Shown one piece after another: positions 26,242 through 34,969 of a stretch of DNA of 64,000 nt. The stretch's first letter is position 1. Every line of letters begins with the position of its first letter. The DNA comes from Thorsellia kenyensis (GTDB taxonomy: Bacteria; Pseudomonadota; Gammaproteobacteria; Enterobacterales; Thorselliaceae). The notes below the pieces were generated by a model. It did not search any database, was not told the origin of the DNA, and worked only from the letters and a program-made list of their open reading frames with translations. A program made the position numbers and the translations under genes. Location: the NCBI RefSeq assembly GCF_042432445.1, contig NZ_JBHLXE010000090.1, positions 1 to 64,000 of the forward strand, written 5' to 3'.

Positions 26242-27057
26242 ATGACCCAATTGATGCCTGATATTCATAAAAGTGCAGTAATTCATCCAAGTTCTGTGAT
26301 AGAAGCAGGGGCCAAAATTGGTGAAAATGTCACCATAGGGCCTTTTTGTACAGTGAGTGGACAGGCAACAATTGGTGCAAATACTATTCTTAAATCTCAT
26401 GTTGTGATAGAGGGAATTATTGACATTGGCGAAAGTAACATCATTTTCCCTTTTGCTGTTTTAGGCGGAGTGAATCAAGATTTAAAATATGCCGGAGAAC
26501 CAACGAGGGTTACTATTGGTCATAGAAATTCAATTCGGGAAGGTGTGACTATTCAACGTGGTACGATACAAGGTACTGGTGTGACCGTTGTCGGTAACGA
26601 CAATTTATTTATGGTCAATGCACATATTGGACATGATTGTATCGTAGGAGATAGATGCGTTTTTGCAAACAGCGCGACTGTAGCTGGTCATGTAACGATA
26701 GGTGATTATGTTATTATTGGTGGCTTAAGTGCTGTCCATCAATTTTGTGTCATAGGCCCTCATGTTATGGTCGGTGGTTGTTCAGGCGTTGTTCAAGATG
26801 TACCACCTTTTGTGATAGCTCAAGGTAACCATGCTACACCGTATGGTGTCAATATTGAAGGACTAAAACGCAGAGGATTCAGCAAACCTCAAATTCAAAC
26901 TATTCGTCAAGCTTATAAAGCACTTTATCGTCAGGGGAATAGTTTAAATGATGCGAAAGAAGAGATTACTGGATTAGCTAACGAGGAACCTGCACTGACT
27001 CCTTTTGTTGATTTTTTTGCTGCCTCAACTCGTGGGATTATCCGTGGGGGAAACTGA
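26242..27057 (+). CDS. lpxA: UDP-N-acetylglucosamine O-acyltransferase
   Basis: First step of lipid A synthesis. The 271-residue product is a hexapeptide-repeat beta-helix with the catalytic His in NAHIGHDC, then HQFCVIGPHVMVGGCSGV, and a helical tail with NIEGLKRRGFS. It is about 9 residues longer than E. coli LpxA at the N-terminus. Its 3' end overlaps the lpxB start by 14 nt, so the two are coupled. Confidence 0.97.
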   Translation: MTQLMPDIHKSAVIHPSSVIEAGAKIGENVTIGPFCTVSGQATIGANTILKSHVVIEGIIDIGESNIIFPFAVLGGVNQDLKYAGEPTRVTIGHRNSIREGVTIQRGTIQGTGVTVVGNDNLFMVNAHIGHDCIVGDRCVFANSATVAGHVTIGDYVIIGGLSAVHQFCVIGPHVMVGGCSGVVQDVPPFVIAQGNHATPYGVNIEGLKRRGFSKPQIQTIRQAYKALYRQGNSLNDAKEEITGLANEEPALTPFVDFFAASTRGIIRGGN

Positions 27058-28234
27058 TCTTCAATTACGCCAATATAGTGATGAGCAGATTACTATTGGA
27101 TTAGTGGCAGGCGAGGTCTCGGGCGATATATTAGGTGCCGGTTTAATTACTGAATTAAAAATGCGCTACCCTAATGCTAAATTTGTAGGAGTCGCAGGGC
27201 CACGTATGAAAGCTCTTGGCTGCGAGGCCTGGTTTGAAATGGATGAGCTGGCTGTGATGGGTGTGGTTGAAGTGTTAGCTCGACTACCACGTTTACTCTC
27301 TATAAGAAAGCAGCTTTTAAAACGTTTTACAGCGTTGCAACCGGATGTATTTATTGGTATTGATGCTCCTGATTTTAATCTCACTCTTGAACATAGATTA
27401 AAACAAACTGGTATTAAAACTGTTCACTATGTGAGTCCTTCTGTTTGGGCATGGCGTCAAAAGCGAATTTTTAAAATAGCTAAGGCAACTCATTTAGTTC
27501 TTGCACTACTTCCATTTGAAAAGGCTTTTTACGATAAGCATCAAGTCCCATGTCTCTTTGTGGGGCACACTTTAGCCGATAAACTCCCTCTAGTTGCAGA
27601 TAAAATCGCTGCAAGGCAAGCCCTGAATTTATCAATAGATGGTCAATATCTCGCCATCTTACCAGGTTCAAGAACAGCTGAAATGTCTTTGTTAAGCCCG
27701 GTATTTTTAGCTTCCGCCATTAGATTAAAATCCCAATTCCCCAACTTACAATTTATTGTCCCTATGGTCAATGCCACAAAAAAGGCCATATTCGCAGAAT
27801 TTTTAAAAAAATATGCACCTGATATTAATGTGCATATTTTTGAAGGCCAATCTACGGAAGTTTTGACTGCCGCTGATGCAACACTCCTAGCTTCGGGTAC
27901 CGCGACATTAGAATGCATGCTGGCTAAATCTCCTATGGTTGTTGGTTATAAGATGAGAAAATTAAATTATTGGATAGGCAAGCAATTAGTCAAAACAAAG
28001 TTTATTTCTTTACCTAATTTATTAGCCGATAAGCCTATCGTTTTGGAGTTACTTCAAGATGAATGCCACGTTGAAAATATTGTTAAGGGTCTTACACCTC
28101 TCTTAGAATCACAAGATAATAATTTTGCGCTCAAATCTATATTTACTGACTTACATAAAAAAATCAAATGTAATGCTGATGAAAAAGCCGCAGAGGCAGT
28201 GATATCTTTAATAAATAAAAAAAGTGATTTTTGA
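27044..28234 (+). CDS. lpxB: Lipid-A-disaccharide synthase
   Basis: GT-B glycosyltransferase (family 19) that joins UDP-diacylglucosamine and lipid X. The product has about 396 residues (E. coli 382): LVAGEVSGDILGAGL, GVAGPRM, DAPDFNLTLE, HYVSPSVWAWRQKR, LPGSRTAEM, ASGTATLECML. The start is not certain. GTG at 27044 is the nearest start codon before the conserved region and overlaps lpxA; the frame is open back to a TTG at 27005. The gene that follows is wecF, not rnhB as in E. coli. Confidence 0.95.
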   Translation: MGETDLQLRQYSDEQITIGLVAGEVSGDILGAGLITELKMRYPNAKFVGVAGPRMKALGCEAWFEMDELAVMGVVEVLARLPRLLSIRKQLLKRFTALQPDVFIGIDAPDFNLTLEHRLKQTGIKTVHYVSPSVWAWRQKRIFKIAKATHLVLALLPFEKAFYDKHQVPCLFVGHTLADKLPLVADKIAARQALNLSIDGQYLAILPGSRTAEMSLLSPVFLASAIRLKSQFPNLQFIVPMVNATKKAIFAEFLKKYAPDINVHIFEGQSTEVLTAADATLLASGTATLECMLAKSPMVVGYKMRKLNYWIGKQLVKTKFISLPNLLADKPIVLELLQDECHVENIVKGLTPLLESQDNNFALKSIFTDLHKKIKCNADEKAAEAVISLINKKSDF

Positions 28235-28266
28235 TTTTTCTTTAACTGAAAGTTGAATCTACAATC

Positions 28267-28272
28267 TATAAT
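28267..28272 (+). promoter_or_regulatory. Candidate -10 element for wecF-wzyE-wecG
   Basis: A perfect TATAAT lies 28 nt before the wecF ATG in the 66-nt gap after lpxB. The matching -35 is weak. It could give the ECA genes their own promoter, but read-through from the lpx operon is equally possible since no terminator is seen. Confidence 0.3.
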
Positions 28273-28300
28273 CAAGCGATTTAATACTGGTAATTATTCT

Positions 28301-29428
28301 ATGACTACTTTAGTTCATATTTTAGGCTCTCCGATATCCCACCATACAGCAACTGTTTTGGCTTTTTTTCAAAGGTACCATGAAAAATATTTACAAGATC
28401 ACGATGCGATAGAGTTTCTAGTGGCTTATGATCCTTTAGAATCGATAGATCTTGATGCAATTGCTTTAAAACACCTTAATCTTAAAATTCATTTTTATCC
28501 AGGTAAAAAAGCCCTTGCAGCAGCATTTAGGCAACATTATTTAGCTTACCCTACTGTAGAATATTTTTTGCATGGGCAATTTAATCCTACCATTTGGTTG
28601 GATATCTTGTTAGGAAAAATAGATCCCAAACGCTTAAAATGGCACGTTTGGGGAGCAGATCTTTATGAAGAGGAAAAATCTCTTAAATATAAACTTTTTT
28701 ATATCATGCGCAGGCTTGCTCAGGCTAAAATAGGTCAAATCTATTCAACCAAAGGGGATGCTAGAATTTTAAAATCAAGAATATCTAACCCTAAAACAAG
28801 TACTTTATATTTTCCAACTAAAATGAATCTTTCTTTGACTCCAACTGAGAGCCAAAAACAACAAAGATTGGATAGACTAAAAGAGAAATATGTCCAGGAT
28901 CGTAAAACAGTCCTTTTAGGTAACTCTGGGGATAAGACAAATAATCATATACTGGGTTTAACAAAACTATATAAAACGTTTGGCTCTGAAGTGAAGGTGA
29001 TTATTCCAATGGGATACCCTCTCAATAATAAAGACTATATTAATAAAGTAAAACAGCATGCTGCGTCACTATTTTCTGACGAGAATGTACATATATTAGA
29101 GGAAAAAATTGAGTTTTCTGCCTATTTAGAATGCTTAGAATCTTGCGATTTGGCTTATTTTTTATTTGAACGGCAACAAGGAATAGGTACAATTTCGTTG
29201 TGTATCCAACTAGCAGTCCCTTTTGTTTTGCATCCATTAAACGCATTTATTGATGATCTCAAGGAAGAGAACATTCCATATCTAACTATCAAAGATAACA
29301 TGAGCTATGAGCAAATATGTGACACTCAAACTAAGTTGAATCAACTGAAGTTGAATAAGATCAGCTTTTTTGAACCGAATTATTTGGGCGGATGGCACCA
29401 AGCACTCGGGTTACTTAAGGAGGATTAA
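28301..29428 (+). CDS. wecF: TDP-Fuc4NAc:lipid II Fuc4NAc transferase (ECA)
   Basis: Adds the third sugar, 4-acetamido-4,6-dideoxygalactose, to complete ECA lipid III on the cytoplasmic face. The 375-residue product aligns with E. coli WecF (359 aa) throughout: VHILGSPISHH, FFLHGQFNPTIWL, WHVWGADLYE, YFPTKMN, LGNSGDKTNNHI, VIPMGYP and FERQQGIGTISL. The ATG at 28301 is chosen because homology begins there. Only wecF, wzyE and wecG of the ECA pathway are in this window. Confidence 0.95.
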   Translation: MTTLVHILGSPISHHTATVLAFFQRYHEKYLQDHDAIEFLVAYDPLESIDLDAIALKHLNLKIHFYPGKKALAAAFRQHYLAYPTVEYFLHGQFNPTIWLDILLGKIDPKRLKWHVWGADLYEEEKSLKYKLFYIMRRLAQAKIGQIYSTKGDARILKSRISNPKTSTLYFPTKMNLSLTPTESQKQQRLDRLKEKYVQDRKTVLLGNSGDKTNNHILGLTKLYKTFGSEVKVIIPMGYPLNNKDYINKVKQHAASLFSDENVHILEEKIEFSAYLECLESCDLAYFLFERQQGIGTISLCIQLAVPFVLHPLNAFIDDLKEENIPYLTIKDNMSYEQICDTQTKLNQLKLNKISFFEPNYLGGWHQALGLLKED

Positions 29429-29429
29429 C

Positions 29430-30764
29430 GTGACTTTGGTTGAATTCAGTTTATTGCTGATTATCTATTTACTGTCGGTGGGATTTGTCGGCGGAATGAC
29501 GATTATTGCCTATCGTAGGGATAAATTTAATTTTCATATTTTATTTTCGCTACTCTTTTTGCTCACATTTTATTTTGGTTTTCCATTTACATCTATATTA
29601 GTCTTTAATTACCAAGTTCAAGTTGAATCTATCAGCTCACTTTGTTTCACACTATTAAGTGCAACTGCATTTTACGGTCTGTATTCATTGATTTATCATG
29701 TTAGACTTATTCCTCAAACGGGTAATTTTTCCTCTAAATCGCATCAATGGCTCTCATTTACGAAAATTGAAGCCTACTTAACCATCACATTTTTACTCCT
29801 AATCGCACTTGGTACCTTAGGTGTTTTTTATGTACAAAACGGATTATTACTCTTTAAACTTTCAGGCTATAGTGATATTTTTTCCAATGATGTTTCAGGG
29901 GTTGCTTTAAAAAGATTTTTTTATTTTTTTATTCCTGCTGTACTTATTTTTTATTTTTTAAAGCCAACACAAATCCGGTGGTTAGCTTTTTTGGCTATTT
30001 GCAGTTGCTTCGGTTTTTTTACTTATGTTGTAGTAGGAGGAACCCGAGCAAATATTTTGATTGCTTTTGCTCTTTTTTTATTTATTGGGATCACAAGGCA
30101 GTGGGTTAAACTTTGGATGCTAGGCCTAGCAGGCTCTTTTGGGATTGTAGGGATGTTCCTACTTGCCATCAGACGATATGGGATTGAATTTAACGATCCC
30201 GAGGCATTTTATCATTTTCTTTACTTAACACGAGACACGTTTTCTCCATGGCAAAGTGTGGCTAATATATTTGATCATTATGATGCAATTGACTATCAAG
30301 GGTTAATGCCCATATTAAGGGATTTTTATGTTTTTATTCCCAGTAGCATTTGGCCAGAGAGACCCGATGCCATCGTTAATACTGCTAACTATTTTACCTG
30401 GGAAATTTTAAATGTATTCTCTGGTCTGGCGTATTCCCCCACTATGTTAGGATCCATTCTTATTATGGGTGGGGTTGGTCTTATACCTGTTGGCGCTTTT
30501 TTTGTGGCATTAATTATCAAATGGTTTGATGGGCTATACAAAGCAAGCTTGGTTGAAAGTAATATTTATACTCAAGCCATATTAAAAGCATTTTGTTTTG
30601 GTGCAATTTTTAATATGATAGTCCTTGTAAGAGAAGGACTAGATGCATTTTTCTCAAGATTGATATTTTTTGTACTAATTTATTGTTTATGTGTTATTTT
30701 AGCTAAAGTGACTTATTTAATCTTAGTATCTGGTCGCTATGTTTATACAAAAATAAAACAGTAA
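29430..30764 (+). CDS. wzyE: ECA polymerase WzyE
   Basis: Polytopic inner-membrane polymerase that joins ECA trisaccharide repeats on undecaprenyl diphosphate in the periplasm. The 444-residue product (E. coli 450) has about ten hydrophobic helices and the family blocks FFSLLFLLTFYFGFP-like segment, VSGVALKRFFYFFIPA, VVGGTRANI, FLYLTRDTFSPW and CFGAIFNMIVLVREG. The start is GTG at 29430, one base after the wecF stop, with TAAGGAGG inside the end of wecF. That layout implies translational coupling. Confidence 0.95.
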   Translation: MTLVEFSLLLIIYLLSVGFVGGMTIIAYRRDKFNFHILFSLLFLLTFYFGFPFTSILVFNYQVQVESISSLCFTLLSATAFYGLYSLIYHVRLIPQTGNFSSKSHQWLSFTKIEAYLTITFLLLIALGTLGVFYVQNGLLLFKLSGYSDIFSNDVSGVALKRFFYFFIPAVLIFYFLKPTQIRWLAFLAICSCFGFFTYVVVGGTRANILIAFALFLFIGITRQWVKLWMLGLAGSFGIVGMFLLAIRRYGIEFNDPEAFYHFLYLTRDTFSPWQSVANIFDHYDAIDYQGLMPILRDFYVFIPSSIWPERPDAIVNTANYFTWEILNVFSGLAYSPTMLGSILIMGGVGLIPVGAFFVALIIKWFDGLYKASLVESNIYTQAILKAFCFGAIFNMIVLVREGLDAFFSRLIFFVLIYCLCVILAKVTYLILVSGRYVYTKIKQ

Positions 30765-30806
30765 GAAAATAATTTTTAATCATTGTTATTCAATAAGGGG
30801 TCACAA

Positions 30807-31538
30807 TTGAATAAGACTGCCACCTATGATATTAGAGGCTTTGCTATTTCTGGTTTTAAAAATGAATCGCAATTTTTAGACTTTTTATTTGCCAATAAAA
30901 CGGTCAAAACAGGTGCTTTAGTTGCTATTAATGCCGAAAAAATTCTTACGGCAGAAACCAATGCACAATTAACAGAGTTGATTCAAAGCGCAGAGTTTAA
31001 ATATGCTGATGGAATAAGCATAGTTAGAGGAATAAGAAAAAAATTTCCAGGTACGGAAGTTTCACGCATTGCAGGGGCTGATTTATGGCTATCTTTGATG
31101 CAACGAGCAGCCAAAGAAAATACACCTGTTTTTTTAATAGGTGGTAAACCTGAAACCTTACAAGCCACTGAAACCAAATTGATTGAATCGTTTGGTACAC
31201 TGATAGTAGATAGGCAAGACGGTTATTTTACTCAAGAAGATGAAGAAGCTCTAATTAACCGTATTAAAGCGAGTGGTGCAAAAATAGTTACTGTCGCTAT
31301 GGGTTCTCCTAAACAAGAACTCTTTATTAAAGCATGCAAAGAAATTTACCCTAATGCTCTTTATATGGGTGTTGGTGGGACGTATGATGTTTTTACAGGA
31401 CGCGTAAAAAGAGCCCCTTTAATATGGCAAAAATGGGGTTTAGAGTGGTTGTATCGCTTGATTCGCCAACCTAGCAGACTCTCTAGGCAATTAAAATTAT
31501 TCAAATTTGTCTATTATTACTATTTTAACAAACTTTAA
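30807..31538 (+). CDS. wecG: UDP-ManNAcA transferase (ECA, lipid II synthesis)
   Basis: Adds N-acetyl-D-mannosaminuronate to lipid I; WecG/TagA/CpsF glycosyltransferase family (GT26). The 243-residue product (E. coli 246) carries LVAINAEKIL, FKYADGISIVRG, RIAGADLW, VFLIGGKPE, VAMGSPKQELF and YMGVGGTYDVFTGRVKRAP. The start is TTG at 30807 with AAGGGG 6 nt upstream, where homology begins; the frame opens at another TTG at 30783. The E. coli order wzyE-wecG is kept. Confidence 0.95.
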   Translation: MNKTATYDIRGFAISGFKNESQFLDFLFANKTVKTGALVAINAEKILTAETNAQLTELIQSAEFKYADGISIVRGIRKKFPGTEVSRIAGADLWLSLMQRAAKENTPVFLIGGKPETLQATETKLIESFGTLIVDRQDGYFTQEDEEALINRIKASGAKIVTVAMGSPKQELFIKACKEIYPNALYMGVGGTYDVFTGRVKRAPLIWQKWGLEWLYRLIRQPSRLSRQLKLFKFVYYYYFNKL

Positions 31539-31557
31539 ATGAGGGCATTGCCCATCA

Positions 31558-32178
31558 GTGTTAATGGATAAGATGAAGAACAATCGAGATAAAGCACTGT
31601 ATAAAATCCAAGATAAAGAGATCTGTCCTGCCTGTGGTGCAGATCTTTTAATTAAATCCAGCCGTCACGGCCCTTTTTTAGGCTGTGCAAACTATCCTCA
31701 GTGTGATTACATTCAGCCTTTGAAAGAAAGAAAAGAGAGTCTTGTATTAAAGGCGTTACCAGATAACCTATGCGATGTATGCCAAGAACATCTTGTAGTA
31801 CGCCAAGGTAAATTTGGTTTATTTATTTGTTGTGTTAATTATCCTGATTGCGACTATATTGCACCTAATGTTGACGATGGGGTTAATGTAACTTCAAATA
31901 AATGTAATGAGGATGTTGCCTGCCCAAAATGTAGGATTGGTCAATTGATGGCAAGACAATCTAGATATGGCAAGACTTTTTTTGGATGTTCTTCCTACCC
32001 TAAATGTAAATTTTTGGTTAATTATCCGCCTGTAAAATATCAGTGTCCTCTATGTAATTTCCCTATTTTAGTCGAGAAAAAGCGAGTGAAAGGCCTTGTT
32101 TATGCATGTGCTAACAAACGCTGTGACTTTGAAATTGATTCTATAAAAGAATCTGAAAACAAACTGTCTTCAGATTAA
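31558..32178 (+). CDS. yrdD: Topoisomerase-type zinc-ribbon protein YrdD
   Basis: Small protein built from four Cys4 zinc ribbons related to the C-terminal zinc fingers of topoisomerase I: CPACG...GCANYPQC, CDVCQ...CCVNYPDC, CPKCR...GCSSYPKC, CPLCN...CANKRC. It presumably binds single-stranded or topologically strained DNA; function is not proven. It matches E. coli YrdD (about 180 aa) with a slightly longer N-terminus. It precedes tsaC, as in E. coli. The start is uncertain: GTG 31558, ATG 31564 or ATG 31573. A tiny GGGC-ATT-GCCC hairpin at 31542-31552 covers the likely ribosome-binding site. Confidence 0.9.
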   Translation: MLMDKMKNNRDKALYKIQDKEICPACGADLLIKSSRHGPFLGCANYPQCDYIQPLKERKESLVLKALPDNLCDVCQEHLVVRQGKFGLFICCVNYPDCDYIAPNVDDGVNVTSNKCNEDVACPKCRIGQLMARQSRYGKTFFGCSSYPKCKFLVNYPPVKYQCPLCNFPILVEKKRVKGLVYACANKRCDFEIDSIKESENKLSSD

Positions 32179-32229
32179 TTACTGAATACTACATTCCATT
32201 TTTACCTCTGTATAAGGGACTTAAATCTT

Positions 32230-32799
32230 ATGATCACGCATATGCAACTTCACTCTGTTGACGCACTTATTCAGCGATTAAACGAGGGTGAGCTCATCGC
32301 TTATCCAACAGAAGCCGTATTTGGCTTAGGGTGCGATCCTGATAATGAACAAGCTGTTTTACATCTGTGCGCTTTAAAACAGAGACCTATTGAAAAAGGA
32401 TTGATTTTGGTTGCAAGTCACTTCGAATTATTAACCCCTTATGTGGATATTTCTTTACTTACCCAACAACAATTAGAAAAAATACACGCTTCCTGGCCGG
32501 GACCTGTAACTTGGGTAATGCCAACAAAAAAAGATATTCCATATTATCTTAAAGGACAATTTGATACCTTGGCGGTAAGGGTATCTGCACACCCTATAGT
32601 GAGGGCGTTGAGTTTAGCATTTAACAGGCCCTTAGTCTCGACCAGTGCAAATGTCACAAGCCAACCGCCAGCAAAAACAGCAGAAGAAGTATTTATTCAA
32701 TTTGCAGATAAGGTATTTATTTCTGAAGGTAAAATAGGGGATTTGGATAAGCCTACGTTGATAAAAGAGGCCTTAACAGGCAAAGTGCTGAGATATTAA
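32230..32799 (+). CDS. tsaC: Threonylcarbamoyl-AMP synthase
   Basis: YrdC-type enzyme that makes L-threonylcarbamoyl-AMP for the universal t6A37 tRNA modification. The 189-residue product (E. coli 190) has the RNA/ATP-binding face AYPTEAVFGLGCDP, KQRPIEKGLILVAS, WPGPVTWVMP, LAVRVSAHP and STSANVTSQPPAKT. Partner genes tsaB, tsaD and tsaE are not in the window. It converges on the AbgT transporter. Confidence 0.96.
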   Translation: MITHMQLHSVDALIQRLNEGELIAYPTEAVFGLGCDPDNEQAVLHLCALKQRPIEKGLILVASHFELLTPYVDISLLTQQQLEKIHASWPGPVTWVMPTKKDIPYYLKGQFDTLAVRVSAHPIVRALSLAFNRPLVSTSANVTSQPPAKTAEEVFIQFADKVFISEGKIGDLDKPTLIKEALTGKVLRY

Positions 32800-32873
32800 T
32801 GTCATAGTGCTCAAGATATTGTCTGGCATATACCTATCAAAGCTTATAATTTTAGAATGGTCTTTTTTTTCAC

Positions 32874-32905
32874 TAATGCCTAATCCCACATTGAATTAGG
32901 CATTA
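32874..32905. terminator. Stem-loop between convergent tsaC and abgT-family gene
   Basis: TAATGCCTAAT (32874-32884) is the exact complement of ATTAGGCATTA (32895-32905), an 11-bp stem with a 10-nt loop. T-runs are poor on both strands, so termination is likely but not certain. Confidence 0.55.
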
Positions 32906-32932
32906 TTAATATGACTTAGTGTGAATCAGTCC

Positions 32933-34492
32933 TTAGCCTTGAGGACTCCAATGATATTGACTGCCTATCCCTAGTGGAATTTCAAATCCCCAAAAAATGA
33001 ATAATGTTGCAGTAAGTACCAGCAATAAACCAATTGAATAAGGGATCATCATAGAGCAAAGCGTACCAACCCCTGTTCCTTGGAAATATTTTTGGCAATA
33101 AGAAATTAATAATGGATAGAAAGGAAACATTGGTGTCGCTACGTTAATTGCTGAGTCACTGATTCGAAAGCTTGCCTGAGTCAGTTCAGGAGAAATTCCT
33201 ACCGCCATGAGCATAGGCACTAATACTGAGGCCATTACGGACCATTTAGCAGAGGCCGAAGTAATTAAAATATTCAGAATACCAGTTAAGATAATGACCC
33301 CAACAATTGTTACACCACTAGGTAAGTCCAAACTTCTAAGCATGTCAGCACCAGAAAATGCTAATAATGTGCCAATATTTGACACTTTGAACATATATAG
33401 AAATTGAGCGCAGAAAAAAGCAAACACAAAAAAAGAAATGAGTGTAGTAAGAATACTTTCCATAGATTTTACTATATCATTTGTATTTTTAAATTTCCCC
33501 GTTACATAACCAAAAACAATACCAGGAAGAGCAAAAAAAATAAAAATAATGGGTACTATCATGCTCATAATCGGTGCTTGGTTACTCGTTAATGACCCTT
33601 CAAAGCGTAGAAGAGAGTCTTGTGGATAAGCCCATAGAGTTAAACCAATGCAAAGCCCTATAAAGCTAAGCATGGCATATCTAAATCCTTTAGCCTCTTG
33701 TTTAGACATATAGGTCATTTCTTCTGTAGATCCCTTATTTTCACCATAAGTAATAGGAATATTTCTATTTAAACGTGGTTCAACCCACTTATCAGTCACA
33801 ACCCAACAGACTCCGATGACACCTATTGTTCCCCCTAAACTGACAAAATAGTTACTGAGTACATTGACGCTGTAATTAGGATCAATAATATTTGCAGCAC
33901 TTTGTGTAAGACCTTGCATGATAGGATCGATAGTTGAAGGCATGAAACTCGCAGAAAAGCCACCAGCTAGACCGGCAAATGATGCTGCAATACCCGCAAG
34001 AGGGTGCCTGCCATAGTTATAATACATTAAAGCAGCTATTGGCATTAAAAATACATATGCAGAGTCTGATGCCACATGACTGACTACTGCCACAAAAGCA
34101 ACTAACGGGGTCAGTGCTTTTTTGGGGGTAATACGAAGTAGTTTTTTAAGTAAAGCTTGTAAAAAGCCACTTCCTTCAGCAATACCAATGCCTAAAGTAG
34201 CGACGATGGTAATACCAAGAGGTGGAAAACCCATGAAATTACTGACCAGTTTATTGATTAGATCGAGCATACCTTGTTCACTCAGCTGGTTAATCACTGC
34301 AATCGGTTCATTCGTCAAAGGATGAATATAACTGAATGAAATTTTTGACAAAAAATAGGAAAGAAATAAACAGATCAGAAAGGCAAAAAAGATCAAAACG
34401 GTAATATTAGGTATTTTATTGCCGACGCGTTCAATGGTATCTAAAAAACTCCCCTTTTGCATAGTGGGTGGATTGGCATTATCGGTTGTCAT
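32933..34492 (-). CDS. AbgT family transporter
   Basis: Inner-membrane transporter of the AbgT family, 519 residues with about ten or more helices. E. coli AbgT imports p-aminobenzoyl-glutamate; other members such as MtrF export folate-pathway antimetabolites. Landmarks: FLDTIERVGNKIP at the N-terminus, GIGIAEGSGFL, SHVASDSAYVFLMPIAALMYY, GLAGGFSASFMPSTIDPI and ITSASAKWSVMASVLVPM. The hydrolase genes abgA and abgB are absent nearby, so substrate and direction stay open. AAAGGAG lies 7 nt before the ATG. Confidence 0.92.
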   Translation of the reverse strand: MTTDNANPPTMQKGSFLDTIERVGNKIPNITVLIFFAFLICLFLSYFLSKISFSYIHPLTNEPIAVINQLSEQGMLDLINKLVSNFMGFPPLGITIVATLGIGIAEGSGFLQALLKKLLRITPKKALTPLVAFVAVVSHVASDSAYVFLMPIAALMYYNYGRHPLAGIAASFAGLAGGFSASFMPSTIDPIMQGLTQSAANIIDPNYSVNVLSNYFVSLGGTIGVIGVCWVVTDKWVEPRLNRNIPITYGENKGSTEEMTYMSKQEAKGFRYAMLSFIGLCIGLTLWAYPQDSLLRFEGSLTSNQAPIMSMIVPIIFIFFALPGIVFGYVTGKFKNTNDIVKSMESILTTLISFFVFAFFCAQFLYMFKVSNIGTLLAFSGADMLRSLDLPSGVTIVGVIILTGILNILITSASAKWSVMASVLVPMLMAVGISPELTQASFRISDSAINVATPMFPFYPLLISYCQKYFQGTGVGTLCSMMIPYSIGLLLVLTATLFIFWGFEIPLGIGSQYHWSPQG

Positions 34493-34969
34493 TATACACT
34501 CCTTTAATTGTTATAAGATTAAAAATGAGAACGGGAATTTGATGCGTTGCCATTTAGGTAATATGCGTGGTGCAGCTAAAAGAAATAAAGTCTATTATTG
34601 CAATACGTAAATTTGACGATCTCTTTCTCTTTTTGTCTGTTTTCTTGCAGATGTAGATATGCAAAATGAACTTCATATATGGAACATACTTTTGTTTAGG
34701 TTATGTCAAATTAATGCATCAAATGAGCCATTTCTTATAATAACAGAAATAAATGGTACTGCTAGATTTCGTGTTAAATGAAATCTTACCAAGATGCATA
34801 ATTAATTGTAATACTTACAATAATTTATTTGATGATGAAGGAAAAATTTATCAAAATAAAAAAAAATCAAGAGGCGAGTATTAAACCTACATCTTGGCAA
34901 ATAATTTGCTACAATATCTATTATTAGCCTGTTATTTTAAGGTTCAATTTAATTAAAGAGATGAAATAT
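34493..34969. promoter_or_regulatory. Intergenic region with candidate ffh promoter
   Basis: About 475 bp between the divergent abgT-family gene and ffh. An extended -10, TGC-TACAAT, lies at 34907-34915, with CCTACA about 18 bp upstream as a partial -35; it would start ffh mRNA near 34921. The rest is AT-rich. A possible 31-codon frame overlapping the promoter is not supported. Confidence 0.4.

Noticed and set aside
26047..26400. A 117-codon open frame on the minus strand across fabZ and lpxA
   Set aside because: Antisense shadow of two well-supported genes, rich in His, Cys and Phe as such shadows often are, with no ribosome-binding site.
34823..34926. A 31-codon Lys/Ile-rich frame upstream of ffh
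   Set aside because: It overlaps the candidate ffh promoter and its composition is what AT-rich non-coding DNA gives by chance.
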